From: an uncultured bacterium
GTDB taxonomy: Bacteria > Acidobacteriota > UBA890
Length of the DNA: 7,706 bases
Reading direction: 5' to 3'
Assembly: GCA_937922775.1 (NCBI GenBank)
Contig: CALAKE010000723.1
Span: 1 to 7,706, forward strand
Shown piece by piece: positions 1-7,314 of this stretch. The notes beneath the pieces are model-generated. The model searched no databases. It was given only the letters and a program-made list of their open reading frames with translations, and was not told where the DNA came from. A program made the translations under genes and the position numbers. Every line of letters begins with the position of its first letter. Positions within the stretch are counted from its first letter, which is position 1.

Positions 1-45
1 CAGCGCACCCGAGATATTTCTCAACGCCTCACGTAACCTCCTCAT
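1..45 (-). CDS. start of the next operon gene, cut by the window edge (product unknown)
   Basis: Only 15 codons are visible, reading MRRLREALRNISGAL, so no function can be assigned. The start is an ATG that overlaps the stop of the TPR/peptidase gene as ATGA (positions 45-42), the same arrangement as at two other junctions in this operon. A GAGG Shine-Dalgarno-like sequence lies 7 nt upstream of the ATG (plus-strand 53-56). The frame is open to the edge of the window. The basic, amphipathic opening could precede a membrane segment or be a cytosolic N-terminus. The alternative is that the operon ends here and the frame is open by chance. The overlap and ribosome binding site make a real gene more likely. 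Confidence 0.5.
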   Translation of the reverse strand, partial: MRRLREALRNISGAL

Positions 46-2771
46 TGCGACGCCTCGCTTTTCCCATGGCCGGTGATTTCGAGCAGGAGGTCCTGTGCCG
101 CGTCGAAGCTCGGGGCGATCTCCAGCGCCCCGAGAACCTGAGCGCGGGCCTCGACCATGTCGCCGGCTCTGAAGAGCGAAAGTGCAAGTTGATACAGGGC
201 CTCGGCGCGGTCGACGGGATCGAGAGCAACCACAGCGCGGCGTTCACGGACCGCTGTGCCATGGTCTCCGTTCGCGGACGCCAGCTCGGCCAGCCGTAGA
301 TGAACGCTCATCTCGAGGGGGTAGATATACATCGCCCGGTCGAGCGCATCAGCTGCGCCCTCGCGGTCCCCCAGATCCTCCCGCAAAGTGGCGAGCTCCA
401 AATGTGCCCCGTAGTTGTTCTCATTGATTGCAGTCAGCCGGGTGAGGTGCGCCTCCGCGGTACGAGCATCTCCCCTCTGAGCTGCGATGCGAGCGAGGAA
501 GACGTAAGGGCTGTCGTTGCCGGCATACTCGGGAAAGAGCTGCTGGGCGCGCGAAAGGTGCTCTTCTGCGAGGTCGAGCCGGCCGTCGTTCAGTAGCTGT
601 ACCCCCAGGGCGAGTCGAGCAGAGAAGTCATCTGGATTCGCTGCAATTCGAGCCTCCAGCTCCTCGATCGACGGTGTGGCGCCGGCGGGCCTATGGCCGG
701 CTTCCTCCAGATGTCCGGCGGCTGGGCGCAGGGCTGCCAGTGGCCCCGCGAAGCGCTCCTCCACGTAGGCTCTGAATCGATCGTCAAGATCCTCCATTTC
801 GATTCCGAGCTCGCTGCGGAAGATCTCCTCCGTCGAGCCGCCTCGCCGATAGCCTTCGAGAATGGCTAGGATCGCGGGGAAGCCCCAATCGCGCTCGATC
901 AGGTGACACACCAAGGCGGCTTGGTAATAGGAGTAGCCGATCTGCTGCGGGTAGCTCGGCCGTACGAAACCGTCAGTGAGGCGACTGACCGGGTGGAGCT
1001 GATCGGTGAGAAAGGCGAGCAGGAATCCCGCCGAAACATCGCTGCCCCAGCCGGGCCGCGCGTGGTGTTCCTCGTATACGGATAGCCCCTCGCTGAGCCA
1101 GCGAGGGATCCGGTGATCCGTTACCCCGAGGGTGATCGTGTGGCCGATCTCGTGCCAAACGGTGGAACCCCAGTTGAACTCGCCTACAGAACGGGCGGAT
1201 GGGGAATCGATGGCGATAACGGGGCCGAAGGAGACTCCCAGCGCTCCCAACCCGGCCAGGCCGATCGTGCGCACTGAGAAGTCCTCGTGGCTCGGGTAAA
1301 CCTCGATGCGGATGGGCGTGGAGGGCTCGAACTCGTAGCGTTCGGCGAGACGATCGTAAGCCTCATCAGCGAGGTTGCCGAGGTAGAGAGATATCAGGTC
1401 CGACTCGGGCGCCTCGATCATCATCCGGAAGCGTGTCGAGTCGATTTCCTCGTAGTTCGAGAAGGTGTCGAGAAGATCGAGCGTGTTCACGTTCCAAACG
1501 TTGTAGGGGTCGCCACGGAACGAGATCTCCAGGTTTTCACGTCCCTCCTCGATGGCTCCGGTGCGCAGCTGGTTCAGACCCAGGAGTCCATAGCCGCGCC
1601 ACGACTGAGGGTCGAGATCGACGGCGAGACCGGCGAACTCGACCGCTTGCGCATACAGGCGGTTCTGTACGCAGAGGTCGGCCAGCGTGTTGTAGAGGTC
1701 GGCATAGCGCGGGCCGATCTGCAAAGTTCGATGACGAGCAGCGGAAAACTGCGCTTCGTCACCCGTCAAGAAGTGGACCGCTGCCGTCACGGCGAGAGCC
1801 TCGAGAGAGGAGGGGTTGATAGCCAGCGCGCTCTCAGCCGTCGTCTGTGCTTCTTCCCAATTCTCGGTCCCCAGGTACATTTTCGCCATCTGCAGGTGGG
1901 CGGGGACGGAGCTCGGGTTGATCTCCAGGGCATGCCGGACCAAGAGCTCGGCATCGGGCTTGCCGTCGAAGTCCATGACTCGCGCCATCGCCAGTAGAGC
2001 ACCAGGGTGGTCGGAGTTGATCTCGAGAACACCCCTCAGAATCTCTCCCGCCTCGGTGCTGTTGTATTTATCCAGTAGCAGTTCGGCGAGACGGACGTGT
2101 GGTTCGAGGTTCGACGGATCGGCTGCGATGGCCTCATCGAAAGCCTTGACGGCATCCTTGAAAAGCTGCGGATCATTGCGGCCCAGATAAACGCAGGCGA
2201 TGGCAACGGTCGTGAGGTCTTCGGAGGAACGTGCCATGCCGCTGTTGTAGGCATCAATGAAGCGATCGAAACGATCCATCGCCGTGTCGATCTCCCCACG
2301 GCGGAAGAGCAGCATCGCCAGGTTGAGCTCGGCCGAGAGGAGGTCGCGTGCTCCCCCGTCGATCGCGGATCGGTAGGAAGCCTCCGCTCCCTCGAGGTCT
2401 CCACGGAGGTAAAGGGTCTCGCCCAGCACGTTCAGGAGGTCGGGAGACTCCGGATTCGCTTCCACGAAGAGGCGCGCTGCTTCCTCGGCTTCGTGATAGC
2501 GGCCCACGGAGATGAGTGCGCGCACGAGTCCTCGATAGTCATCAGGCGTCGCGCCGACATTGCGAGCTCGCTGCCGGAAGATCGAGATCGCCTCTTCGTA
2601 CTGGCCGGTGCGCAGGGCGATGACGGCTGGGTCATCCTGGGGCGGAGGCGCGGCTCTCGAGTCGTGCACGCACGGGGCGACAAGTAGGCTGGCGAGCGCG
2701 AAAAAGCAGATCTGCAGCGTGCGCATCGAGGCGGCGGCTGATGCCAATCCACGACGTGGGTCTGTCATCAT
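42..2771 (-). CDS. secreted TPR protein with internal HExxH peptidase MA-like (gluzincin) domain
   Basis: The 909-residue protein has an N-terminal signal sequence (hydrophobic core about 19-33, likely cleavage after SRA at 40), so it probably acts in the periplasm or outer envelope. A Cys at 34 follows VAP, a poor lipobox. Residues about 48-430 are tandem tetratricopeptide repeats: Asp/Asn-Pro-type turns recur at 218, 252, 285 and 319, close to the 34-residue period. Residues about 440-680 form a peptidase MA-like zinc domain with HEIGH at 540-544 and RWLSEG at 557-562, where Glu561 is the expected third metal ligand, so the active site looks intact. A second TPR block covers about 700-895. 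The first ATG overlaps the upstream stop as ATGA and follows a run of seven G (plus-strand 2776-2782). A second ATG comes directly after it. Metal-dependent proteolysis is inferred from the motif; the substrate is unknown. TPRs suggest binding of partner proteins. Confidence 0.9.
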   Translation of the reverse strand: MMTDPRRGLASAAASMRTLQICFFALASLLVAPCVHDSRAAPPPQDDPAVIALRTGQYEEAISIFRQRARNVGATPDDYRGLVRALISVGRYHEAEEAARLFVEANPESPDLLNVLGETLYLRGDLEGAEASYRSAIDGGARDLLSAELNLAMLLFRRGEIDTAMDRFDRFIDAYNSGMARSSEDLTTVAIACVYLGRNDPQLFKDAVKAFDEAIAADPSNLEPHVRLAELLLDKYNSTEAGEILRGVLEINSDHPGALLAMARVMDFDGKPDAELLVRHALEINPSSVPAHLQMAKMYLGTENWEEAQTTAESALAINPSSLEALAVTAAVHFLTGDEAQFSAARHRTLQIGPRYADLYNTLADLCVQNRLYAQAVEFAGLAVDLDPQSWRGYGLLGLNQLRTGAIEEGRENLEISFRGDPYNVWNVNTLDLLDTFSNYEEIDSTRFRMMIEAPESDLISLYLGNLADEAYDRLAERYEFEPSTPIRIEVYPSHEDFSVRTIGLAGLGALGVSFGPVIAIDSPSARSVGEFNWGSTVWHEIGHTITLGVTDHRIPRWLSEGLSVYEEHHARPGWGSDVSAGFLLAFLTDQLHPVSRLTDGFVRPSYPQQIGYSYYQAALVCHLIERDWGFPAILAILEGYRRGGSTEEIFRSELGIEMEDLDDRFRAYVEERFAGPLAALRPAAGHLEEAGHRPAGATPSIEELEARIAANPDDFSARLALGVQLLNDGRLDLAEEHLSRAQQLFPEYAGNDSPYVFLARIAAQRGDARTAEAHLTRLTAINENNYGAHLELATLREDLGDREGAADALDRAMYIYPLEMSVHLRLAELASANGDHGTAVRERRAVVALDPVDRAEALYQLALSLFRAGDMVEARAQVLGALEIAPSFDAAQDLLLEITGHGKSEASQ

Positions 2772-3880
2772 GAATCCCCCCCGGGAATGCCACCCCTCTC
2801 TCGGATGGCACGTTCAGTCAGGGCCAGATCAACGAGAAGGGCTTCGAGTTCGACCATGTAGGCCGCGGGGTCCATCGTGTCCTTGATGCGTCTGAGCTCA
2901 TCGATACGCCGTTCCAGGGCGAGCTTCTGTTCATACAAGGCGCGAAGCTCGGGATCTGCGATCGCATCGGCACCGCCCTGATCCCCGGCAGTAGCGAGCC
3001 CTGGATCGTCGGCGAGGAAGAAGCCACTCGACAAGAACCCGTCTCCCGCCGCGGGATCAGGCTCATGGCTGCCCTCGGCGTCGCCGTTGTCGTCGAGCAG
3101 AGCGGTCTCCGTCCGCATACGCCCTTCACTTTCGTAAAAGCGATGTACTTCGGCGATGGCGTAGCCGTAGGCCTCCAGCAGAGAGACGCGATCGTCTTTG
3201 TCGAGATCTGCCACGTCCTGGCTGTAGGCCTCGATGAAATAGCCTGCGAACACGGTCTCGTTGTTCTGGCGGCCATCGCGAGTCGCAGTGATGATGGCGC
3301 GATTCGGCCCCGAGAGGGGCGCGACGAAATCGCCGCTGGAGCTCGCAGTATTGACCAGGGCAATCCTCTGCTCGGTGAAATGGCCGAGGAGGCGGGCGAA
3401 GTCGGAGGCGCTGAGATCGGGCCCGGGCAAGCTGATGCGCGATTCCCCGTCGCGAGCGCTGCCATGGCCGATGAGCACGATGGCGATGCGATCGTGGGAT
3501 TCAGCATCGGCGGCGATACCGAGCAGAGTGGCTTCGACGGTTTCCGCAGTGGATCGACCATCGACACGCTCAGGATCAAGCTCCACATCTTCCGCCAGGT
3601 AGGTAATTCGTTCCGGCGGAATCCCCATCCGCTCCTCCGCCGCGGTGATCAAGCTCACCGCCCACTCGTGGAAAGACTCTCGGTACCGCTCTTCCCCACT
3701 GAGGCCGCTGATGATCAGCAGGTGGGAGTTGCCATAGGCAGTCTGTCGGGTTGTCGCGCCCGCGAGATCGAGGTCATGTGCTGAGGTGGGGAGCGAGAAC
3801 GCTGATGGCGTGCCGGCGGTGGCCAGAGCTACAGCTGCGAGCAGGAGAGCCATGGTCATTGAGGTCAGTGACGTGATCAC
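2768..3880 (-). CDS. secreted caspase/legumain-like (clan CD) protein with catalytic Cys replaced by Ser
   Basis: From the chosen start the protein has 370 residues. The start is a GTG that overlaps the VWA gene stop as GTGA, with AGGGGG 5 nt upstream. The longest frame begins at an ATG at 3910, 34 nt inside the VWA gene, and has no comparable support. Residues 1-27 resemble a signal peptide, so export is expected. Residues about 50-225 match the caspase-hemoglobinase fold: a strand leading to IGHG with the catalytic-type His139, then a strand ending NTASSSGDF (177-185), where the family pattern ACxSG reads ASSSG, placing Ser180 at the nucleophile. An EF-hand-like loop DLDKDDRVSLLE follows at 225-236, then an acidic DDNGD stretch near 263. 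Residues 311-363 are a charged, probably coiled-coil helix. A peptidase role is doubtful; a binding or scaffold role is inferred. An unusual Ser-dependent enzyme is possible. Confidence 0.8.
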   Translation of the reverse strand: MITSLTSMTMALLLAAVALATAGTPSAFSLPTSAHDLDLAGATTRQTAYGNSHLLIISGLSGEERYRESFHEWAVSLITAAEERMGIPPERITYLAEDVELDPERVDGRSTAETVEATLLGIAADAESHDRIAIVLIGHGSARDGESRISLPGPDLSASDFARLLGHFTEQRIALVNTASSSGDFVAPLSGPNRAIITATRDGRQNNETVFAGYFIEAYSQDVADLDKDDRVSLLEAYGYAIAEVHRFYESEGRMRTETALLDDNGDAEGSHEPDPAAGDGFLSSGFFLADDPGLATAGDQGGADAIADPELRALYEQKLALERRIDELRRIKDTMDPAAYMVELEALLVDLALTERAIRERGGIPGGDS

Positions 3881-6180
3881 GCCAACCCCCTGAGCTTGCG
3901 GTAGACCCACTCGATTCCAATCAAGAGCACCAGGGAGAGGAACAAAATCGGCATGTCCCAGAGATCCATGACCTCCAGAACCGTGGTGCCGCCGTCCGAG
4001 TGACCGATATCCTCGGGCAGCGCGGAGACAGTTTCGGGGGTGTAAAAGTGGCCCCCCGTCTCTTCAGCGATTCGCTGCAGGAGAGGCGCGCGCATCTCGG
4101 CATCGAAGTGCTCGGAGCTGAGATCCGCCACCTCGATGTGAGAAGTCTCGAGGCCGAGGAGGTCTCCGTTGCGCCGGGCCTCCACATGGATCTCGTAGAA
4201 GCCAAGCTCCAGTGGCGTGAACTGGGTCAGGTATTCGCCATCGGCGTCGAGAGACCAATCCATGGGTAGCTCATCCTCCAGACCGGCAGGCGAGATGACG
4301 CGCGCGGTGACCTGCGAATCATTGAGCTCGATATAGGTTTCATCCCGTACCGACGCCGTCACTCGGACGGGTTGTTCCGGGGCGTATCGATCTCTCGAAG
4401 TCGTGAGCTCGACCTGTCCCGGCACATCCTGTACCAGCCAGCGCAGAAGCTGCCGCCAAAGGGTCTCGTGGGTCATGTCCTCGAGCGGAATGTCGTGGTG
4501 CATCTGCCACAGCCAGGAATCCTGCGGGGTGAATGCCAATGCCCTGCCACGCCCGTACCGCTGATGCGCCAGGACAATCTGTGGTGACGGCAGTGTTTCG
4601 GCCGTGCCCGTCAGGAGCGTCACGGCTCCCGGCTTCACGGAGAAGATCCGATTGATGACAGTGAGCGGGGGGAGATGACGCCAACGTTCCTGGCTCTCTT
4701 CGAGTGTGTCTGCGAGCTGGATGACCGGGTGGGTCATGCCGAACAGGGTGGGCTGGATCTGGATCTCCGCAGCCGAGTAGGCGGGAGATGTGGCTTCGTC
4801 CTCGAGCTGGACTTCGGACAGCACCACGGGCAGGACCTCCGCGATCGGGCTGCCGGCATAGCCACCTTCGGCGAAGGAGCTGTGACCACCGATCATCAGA
4901 AGCCCGCCACCACGTTGGCTGACGAAATCGGCGACCATGCGTTGCTGGTCCGAGGTCAGCAGATGTGCCTGGACATTCCCGAGAATCAAGCCGCGATATT
5001 GGTACAGCTCCTCTCGCGATCTCGGGAAACCACCGAACAGCTCATCTTCGTCGACAATGTCCAGACGCAAGAACTTGTTTTCCGCTGTCCCCTGCAACAC
5101 GGTGAGTTGCAGGTTGTGGTCCTCGCTCAGCGCCCGCCGCAGGAAGGCGACATCGTGGCGCGGCATGCCCTCGTAGTAGAGGATCCGGTCGGCTCGGTCC
5201 TGTACCGACACCAAGACGTCACGCTGATTGTTCTGCGCCACCATCTCACCCTCCTGGGGCGCGATACGGACACGGAACACTCGTGGCCCTGCCTCTTCGG
5301 CAGTGAACGATGCTTTAACAACGGTCGAATCACCCTGGCGGGGCAGCGTGACGTCTTGAGTGCTGACGATGCCGTTGTCGTCCTCCACGATCAGAACGAT
5401 CTCGGCACCACCAAAGCCCTTGTGCTCGATCACGACATCGACTCCGACGGAAGATCCGGCCAGGACGGTACGGGGCACCTCGACCCGGCTGATCTCGATA
5501 TCTCGTGAGAAGCGCTCGACCCCGAGGCCGACGGGAAACACGGGTACCGATGCGGCACGCAAGCTCTGGACTGAATCAGAGATGCCTCCCAGCGCGTTAT
5601 CGGCACCGTCACTGACCAGTATCAGGCCCGAAAGAGGTACGGATGCGAGCTCCTGCCGGGCACCTTCCAACGCCGTGGCGAGGTACGTTTGATGGCCGGC
5701 GTAGGTGAGCGATTCAACTCCGTCGACTCGCTCGAGAACGTCGGAAAAGCGGAAGAATCGCAAATTGAAATCCTCGGAGAGGGCTTCGAGGAGCTCCGAG
5801 CCCTCCGCACCGAACGCCTGAGAGACGAACTCGCTACGCGGAAGCTCATCGCGGTCGGCGATTTGCATGCTCTGGGAGTCGTCGATCAAGATGCCGACGA
5901 AGTTCTCTTGAGGAACGGCGGTCGATACAACCAGGGCTGGTTGCATCAGACAGAGCAAGAGGATCAGCAAGACGAGAGTCCGAACTGACGCGAGGAGAAC
6001 GCGATCGACCGGCCGGCTCTTGCCGCCTACCTTGCGATAGCGCAGCACGGCCAACAGTCCACCAACCAGCAACACGACCGCCAGAAGCATGGACGGCCAG
6101 GCAGCTGAGAGGACGAAGGTCCCCTGCTGGAAGATATAGGGGCTGAACTTGAAGAGCAGCTCGAAGGTTGAGTCGCTCAT
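3877..6180 (-). CDS. BatA-like membrane protein: VWA domain plus glutamine amidotransferase-like domain
   Basis: The 767-residue protein has membrane segments at about 27-46 and 62-84, and one near the C-terminus at 744-760 ending in a basic tail. The large middle part is probably periplasmic. Residues 93-225 are a von Willebrand A domain with a complete MIDAS metal site: DDSQS at 100-104, Thr165 in QTYLATAL, and Asp191 in LVSDG. Residues about 230-325 look like an Ig/CARDB-type beta domain. Residues about 330-590 resemble a class I glutamine amidotransferase fold; at the nucleophile elbow the chain reads LLMIGGHSSF (427-436) with no Cys, so amidotransferase chemistry is unlikely. RYGRGRALAFTPQDSWLW (541-558) is typical of this family. 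A second beta domain covers about 590-690. The start codon has no clear Shine-Dalgarno. Relatives commonly sit near MoxR ATPase and DUF58 genes; none is visible here. Ligand binding by the MIDAS is inferred. Confidence 0.88.
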   Translation of the reverse strand: MSDSTFELLFKFSPYIFQQGTFVLSAAWPSMLLAVVLLVGGLLAVLRYRKVGGKSRPVDRVLLASVRTLVLLILLLCLMQPALVVSTAVPQENFVGILIDDSQSMQIADRDELPRSEFVSQAFGAEGSELLEALSEDFNLRFFRFSDVLERVDGVESLTYAGHQTYLATALEGARQELASVPLSGLILVSDGADNALGGISDSVQSLRAASVPVFPVGLGVERFSRDIEISRVEVPRTVLAGSSVGVDVVIEHKGFGGAEIVLIVEDDNGIVSTQDVTLPRQGDSTVVKASFTAEEAGPRVFRVRIAPQEGEMVAQNNQRDVLVSVQDRADRILYYEGMPRHDVAFLRRALSEDHNLQLTVLQGTAENKFLRLDIVDEDELFGGFPRSREELYQYRGLILGNVQAHLLTSDQQRMVADFVSQRGGGLLMIGGHSSFAEGGYAGSPIAEVLPVVLSEVQLEDEATSPAYSAAEIQIQPTLFGMTHPVIQLADTLEESQERWRHLPPLTVINRIFSVKPGAVTLLTGTAETLPSPQIVLAHQRYGRGRALAFTPQDSWLWQMHHDIPLEDMTHETLWRQLLRWLVQDVPGQVELTTSRDRYAPEQPVRVTASVRDETYIELNDSQVTARVISPAGLEDELPMDWSLDADGEYLTQFTPLELGFYEIHVEARRNGDLLGLETSHIEVADLSSEHFDAEMRAPLLQRIAEETGGHFYTPETVSALPEDIGHSDGGTTVLEVMDLWDMPILFLSLVLLIGIEWVYRKLRGLA
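3886..3891 (-). promoter_or_regulatory. Shine-Dalgarno that decides a GTG start
   Basis: On the minus strand AGGGGG lies 5 nt before a GTG (3880-3878) whose last two bases and the next A form the stop codon of the VWA gene. This spacing, and the fit with the other 4-nt overlaps in the operon, favours the GTG over the ATG at 3910. Confidence 0.55.
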
Positions 6181-6221
6181 CGAGTCGGCCGAAGTTGATG
6201 TGTCATGGGTCCGCTGTTCAT
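6177..6221 (-). CDS. possible 14-codon coupling minicistron before the VWA gene
   Basis: The 48-nt gap between the DUF4159 stop and the VWA start contains an ATG 7 nt after the DUF4159 stop. It opens a frame reading MNSGPMTHQLRPTR, and its TGA overlaps the VWA start as ATGA. Every other junction in this operon is such an overlap, and the VWA start lacks a clear ribosome binding site, so this short frame could deliver ribosomes to it. The upstream sequence has only a weak GTGAG element. Short frames like this also arise by chance, so this is a speculative call. Confidence 0.25.
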   Translation of the reverse strand: MNSGPMTHQLRPTR

Positions 6222-6228
6222 TTGCTCA

Positions 6229-7200
6229 CTAATGGCTCAGCGCATAGATGATCGTGTTGACTGCGAGTTGGTATGCGAATGTCGAGTAGGGCAGGGGATA
6301 ATACGGGTCCTCAGCCCATTCCCATGCATCACCCAGGTCGGTGTTCCAGTTGATCACCACCAGCAGGCGTCCCTTGTCGTCGAAGATCCCCCGGACGTGC
6401 GGAACATAGCCGTCCCTCTCCCAGGTGACGCCGCCGTACCTGGCGATCCTGACGCTCGGGACCTGCACGAGCTCTTCGATCGTGTAGAAGGTGCTGAAGA
6501 GGGGATGGTCCAAGCTGATCTCGACAATCGGATGTTCGGGCAGCACGCGGCGAATCTCGAACTCGAAGTTCTGCCACTCATAAGTGCCCCAGAAATCGTC
6601 GATCATCAGGAAGCCACCTGCGAGGAGGTAGGCTCGAAGAGCCTCGACCTCGGAGTCTGTCAAAGCCATGCGGCCGACTTCGAGGGCGTAGAGAAAGGGG
6701 AAGCTACGCAGGTCGGGATCGGTCAGACGCACGGCGTTTTCGGCCTCGTAGGCGTTGATATTCGTCAGGCGGCGAAGGCCCCATAGGAACTGACGGTCTG
6801 CCTTGGGGAAGTCGATGGCCCAACTGCCCATGCGACGGTATCCATAGCCGCTGTAGATCGCGCGAGTGAAATAAAAGTCTCGGGGACCGTCACGATCACG
6901 AATGCGTGAGCCCCGCGAGTAGAAGTCCACCGGCGGGCGGAAATCCTGCGGGAGCCCCTGCTGGGAGGAAATGACTTCCGCCATGGCACTCTCGATAGGA
7001 GCGGTTGGGATCAAAGTGCTCGGGCTGCTAATGTCGGGGGACGTTGTCTTAAAGTGAGGCCCCAGAGTCGGACTCGCGAGACGCTGCGGGGGCTGCGAAG
7101 AGGACGACCGTCGACCGGGCGCGAAGCCGATCGCCGTGGTGGCCAAGATCAGCACGCAAACCGTTGCTAGTGCAGTCGTCTCGAGCTGGCTGTACTTCAT
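6229..7200 (-). CDS. DUF4159 domain protein, membrane-anchored or secreted
   Basis: The 323-residue protein starts with a hydrophobic segment at about 8-27 (signal peptide or anchor), then a Ser/Pro/Thr-rich linker to about 85. Residues 108-322 carry the DUF4159 signature: FTRAIYSGYG (111-120), SWAIDFPKADRQFLWGLRRL (126-145), RSFPFLYALEVGRMALTDSE (165-184), then LLAGGFLMIDDFWG (192-205) and a C-terminal stretch beginning EWAEDPYYPLPYSTFAYQLA (294-313). DUF4159 proteins are thought to have an amidotransferase-like fold; the GGFLMIDD elbow has no Cys, so an enzymatic role is not supported. The function is unknown. This is the first gene of the leftward operon. The only in-frame start near the 5' end is this ATG, with a stop 27 nt upstream, and its Shine-Dalgarno is poor. 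The pairing with the VWA/amidotransferase-like gene is a known association in MoxR-type operons. Confidence 0.88.
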   Translation of the reverse strand: MKYSQLETTALATVCVLILATTAIGFAPGRRSSSSQPPQRLASPTLGPHFKTTSPDISSPSTLIPTAPIESAMAEVISSQQGLPQDFRPPVDFYSRGSRIRDRDGPRDFYFTRAIYSGYGYRRMGSWAIDFPKADRQFLWGLRRLTNINAYEAENAVRLTDPDLRSFPFLYALEVGRMALTDSEVEALRAYLLAGGFLMIDDFWGTYEWQNFEFEIRRVLPEHPIVEISLDHPLFSTFYTIEELVQVPSVRIARYGGVTWERDGYVPHVRGIFDDKGRLLVVINWNTDLGDAWEWAEDPYYPLPYSTFAYQLAVNTIIYALSH

Positions 7201-7261
7201 GCGCGGCCATCTATGGGGATGGGATCAGAAACCGACTTACAGGTGCCACGAGTTGGGGAGT

Positions 7262-7274
7262 CCTCCTGAGGAGG
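7262..7274. promoter_or_regulatory. 13-bp palindrome in the divergent intergenic region
   Basis: CCTCCT-G-AGGAGG has 6-bp arms around one base. If the candidate -10 box at 7283-7288 is used, it would fall just after the leftward transcription start, where a repressor could act or a small 5' hairpin could form. The core is simple CCTCC/GGAGG sequence, so chance is a real alternative. Confidence 0.3.
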
Positions 7275-7282
7275 TGGAATCT

Positions 7283-7288
7283 ATCATA
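7283..7288 (-). promoter_or_regulatory. candidate -10 box for the leftward operon
   Basis: On the minus strand TATGAT matches five of six bases of a sigma70-type -10 element and sits about 80 nt upstream of the DUF4159 start. The -35 region at 17 bp (TTACTG) is a poor match. An activator or a different sigma factor could compensate. This is a weak call from pattern only. Confidence 0.25.
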
Positions 7289-7314
7289 TCTTGCCGTAGT
7301 GGCCACAGTAAGCG

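Noticed and set aside
1287..1997. Long open frame on the plus strand (236 codons) antisense to the TPR/peptidase gene
   Set aside because: It lies wholly inside a gene with clear TPR and HExxH motifs. Its translation shows no domain, membrane segment or signal, and antisense frames this long are common in G+C-rich genes.
2670..2672. Lipoprotein signal in the TPR/peptidase protein (Cys34)
   Set aside because: The residues before the Cys are VAP; Pro directly before the Cys does not fit a lipobox. A standard signal peptidase site after SRA at residue 40 fits better.
3065..3784. Open frame on the plus strand (239 codons) antisense to the caspase-like gene
   Set aside because: The opposite strand encodes the caspase-like motifs (IGHG, EF-hand loop). 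The antisense product has no recognisable motif and is best explained as a shadow.
4675..5508. Long open frame on the plus strand (277 codons) antisense to the VWA gene
   Set aside because: It covers recognised amidotransferase-like and beta-domain coding sequence on the other strand, has no ribosome binding site that I can see, and its product matches nothing recognisable.
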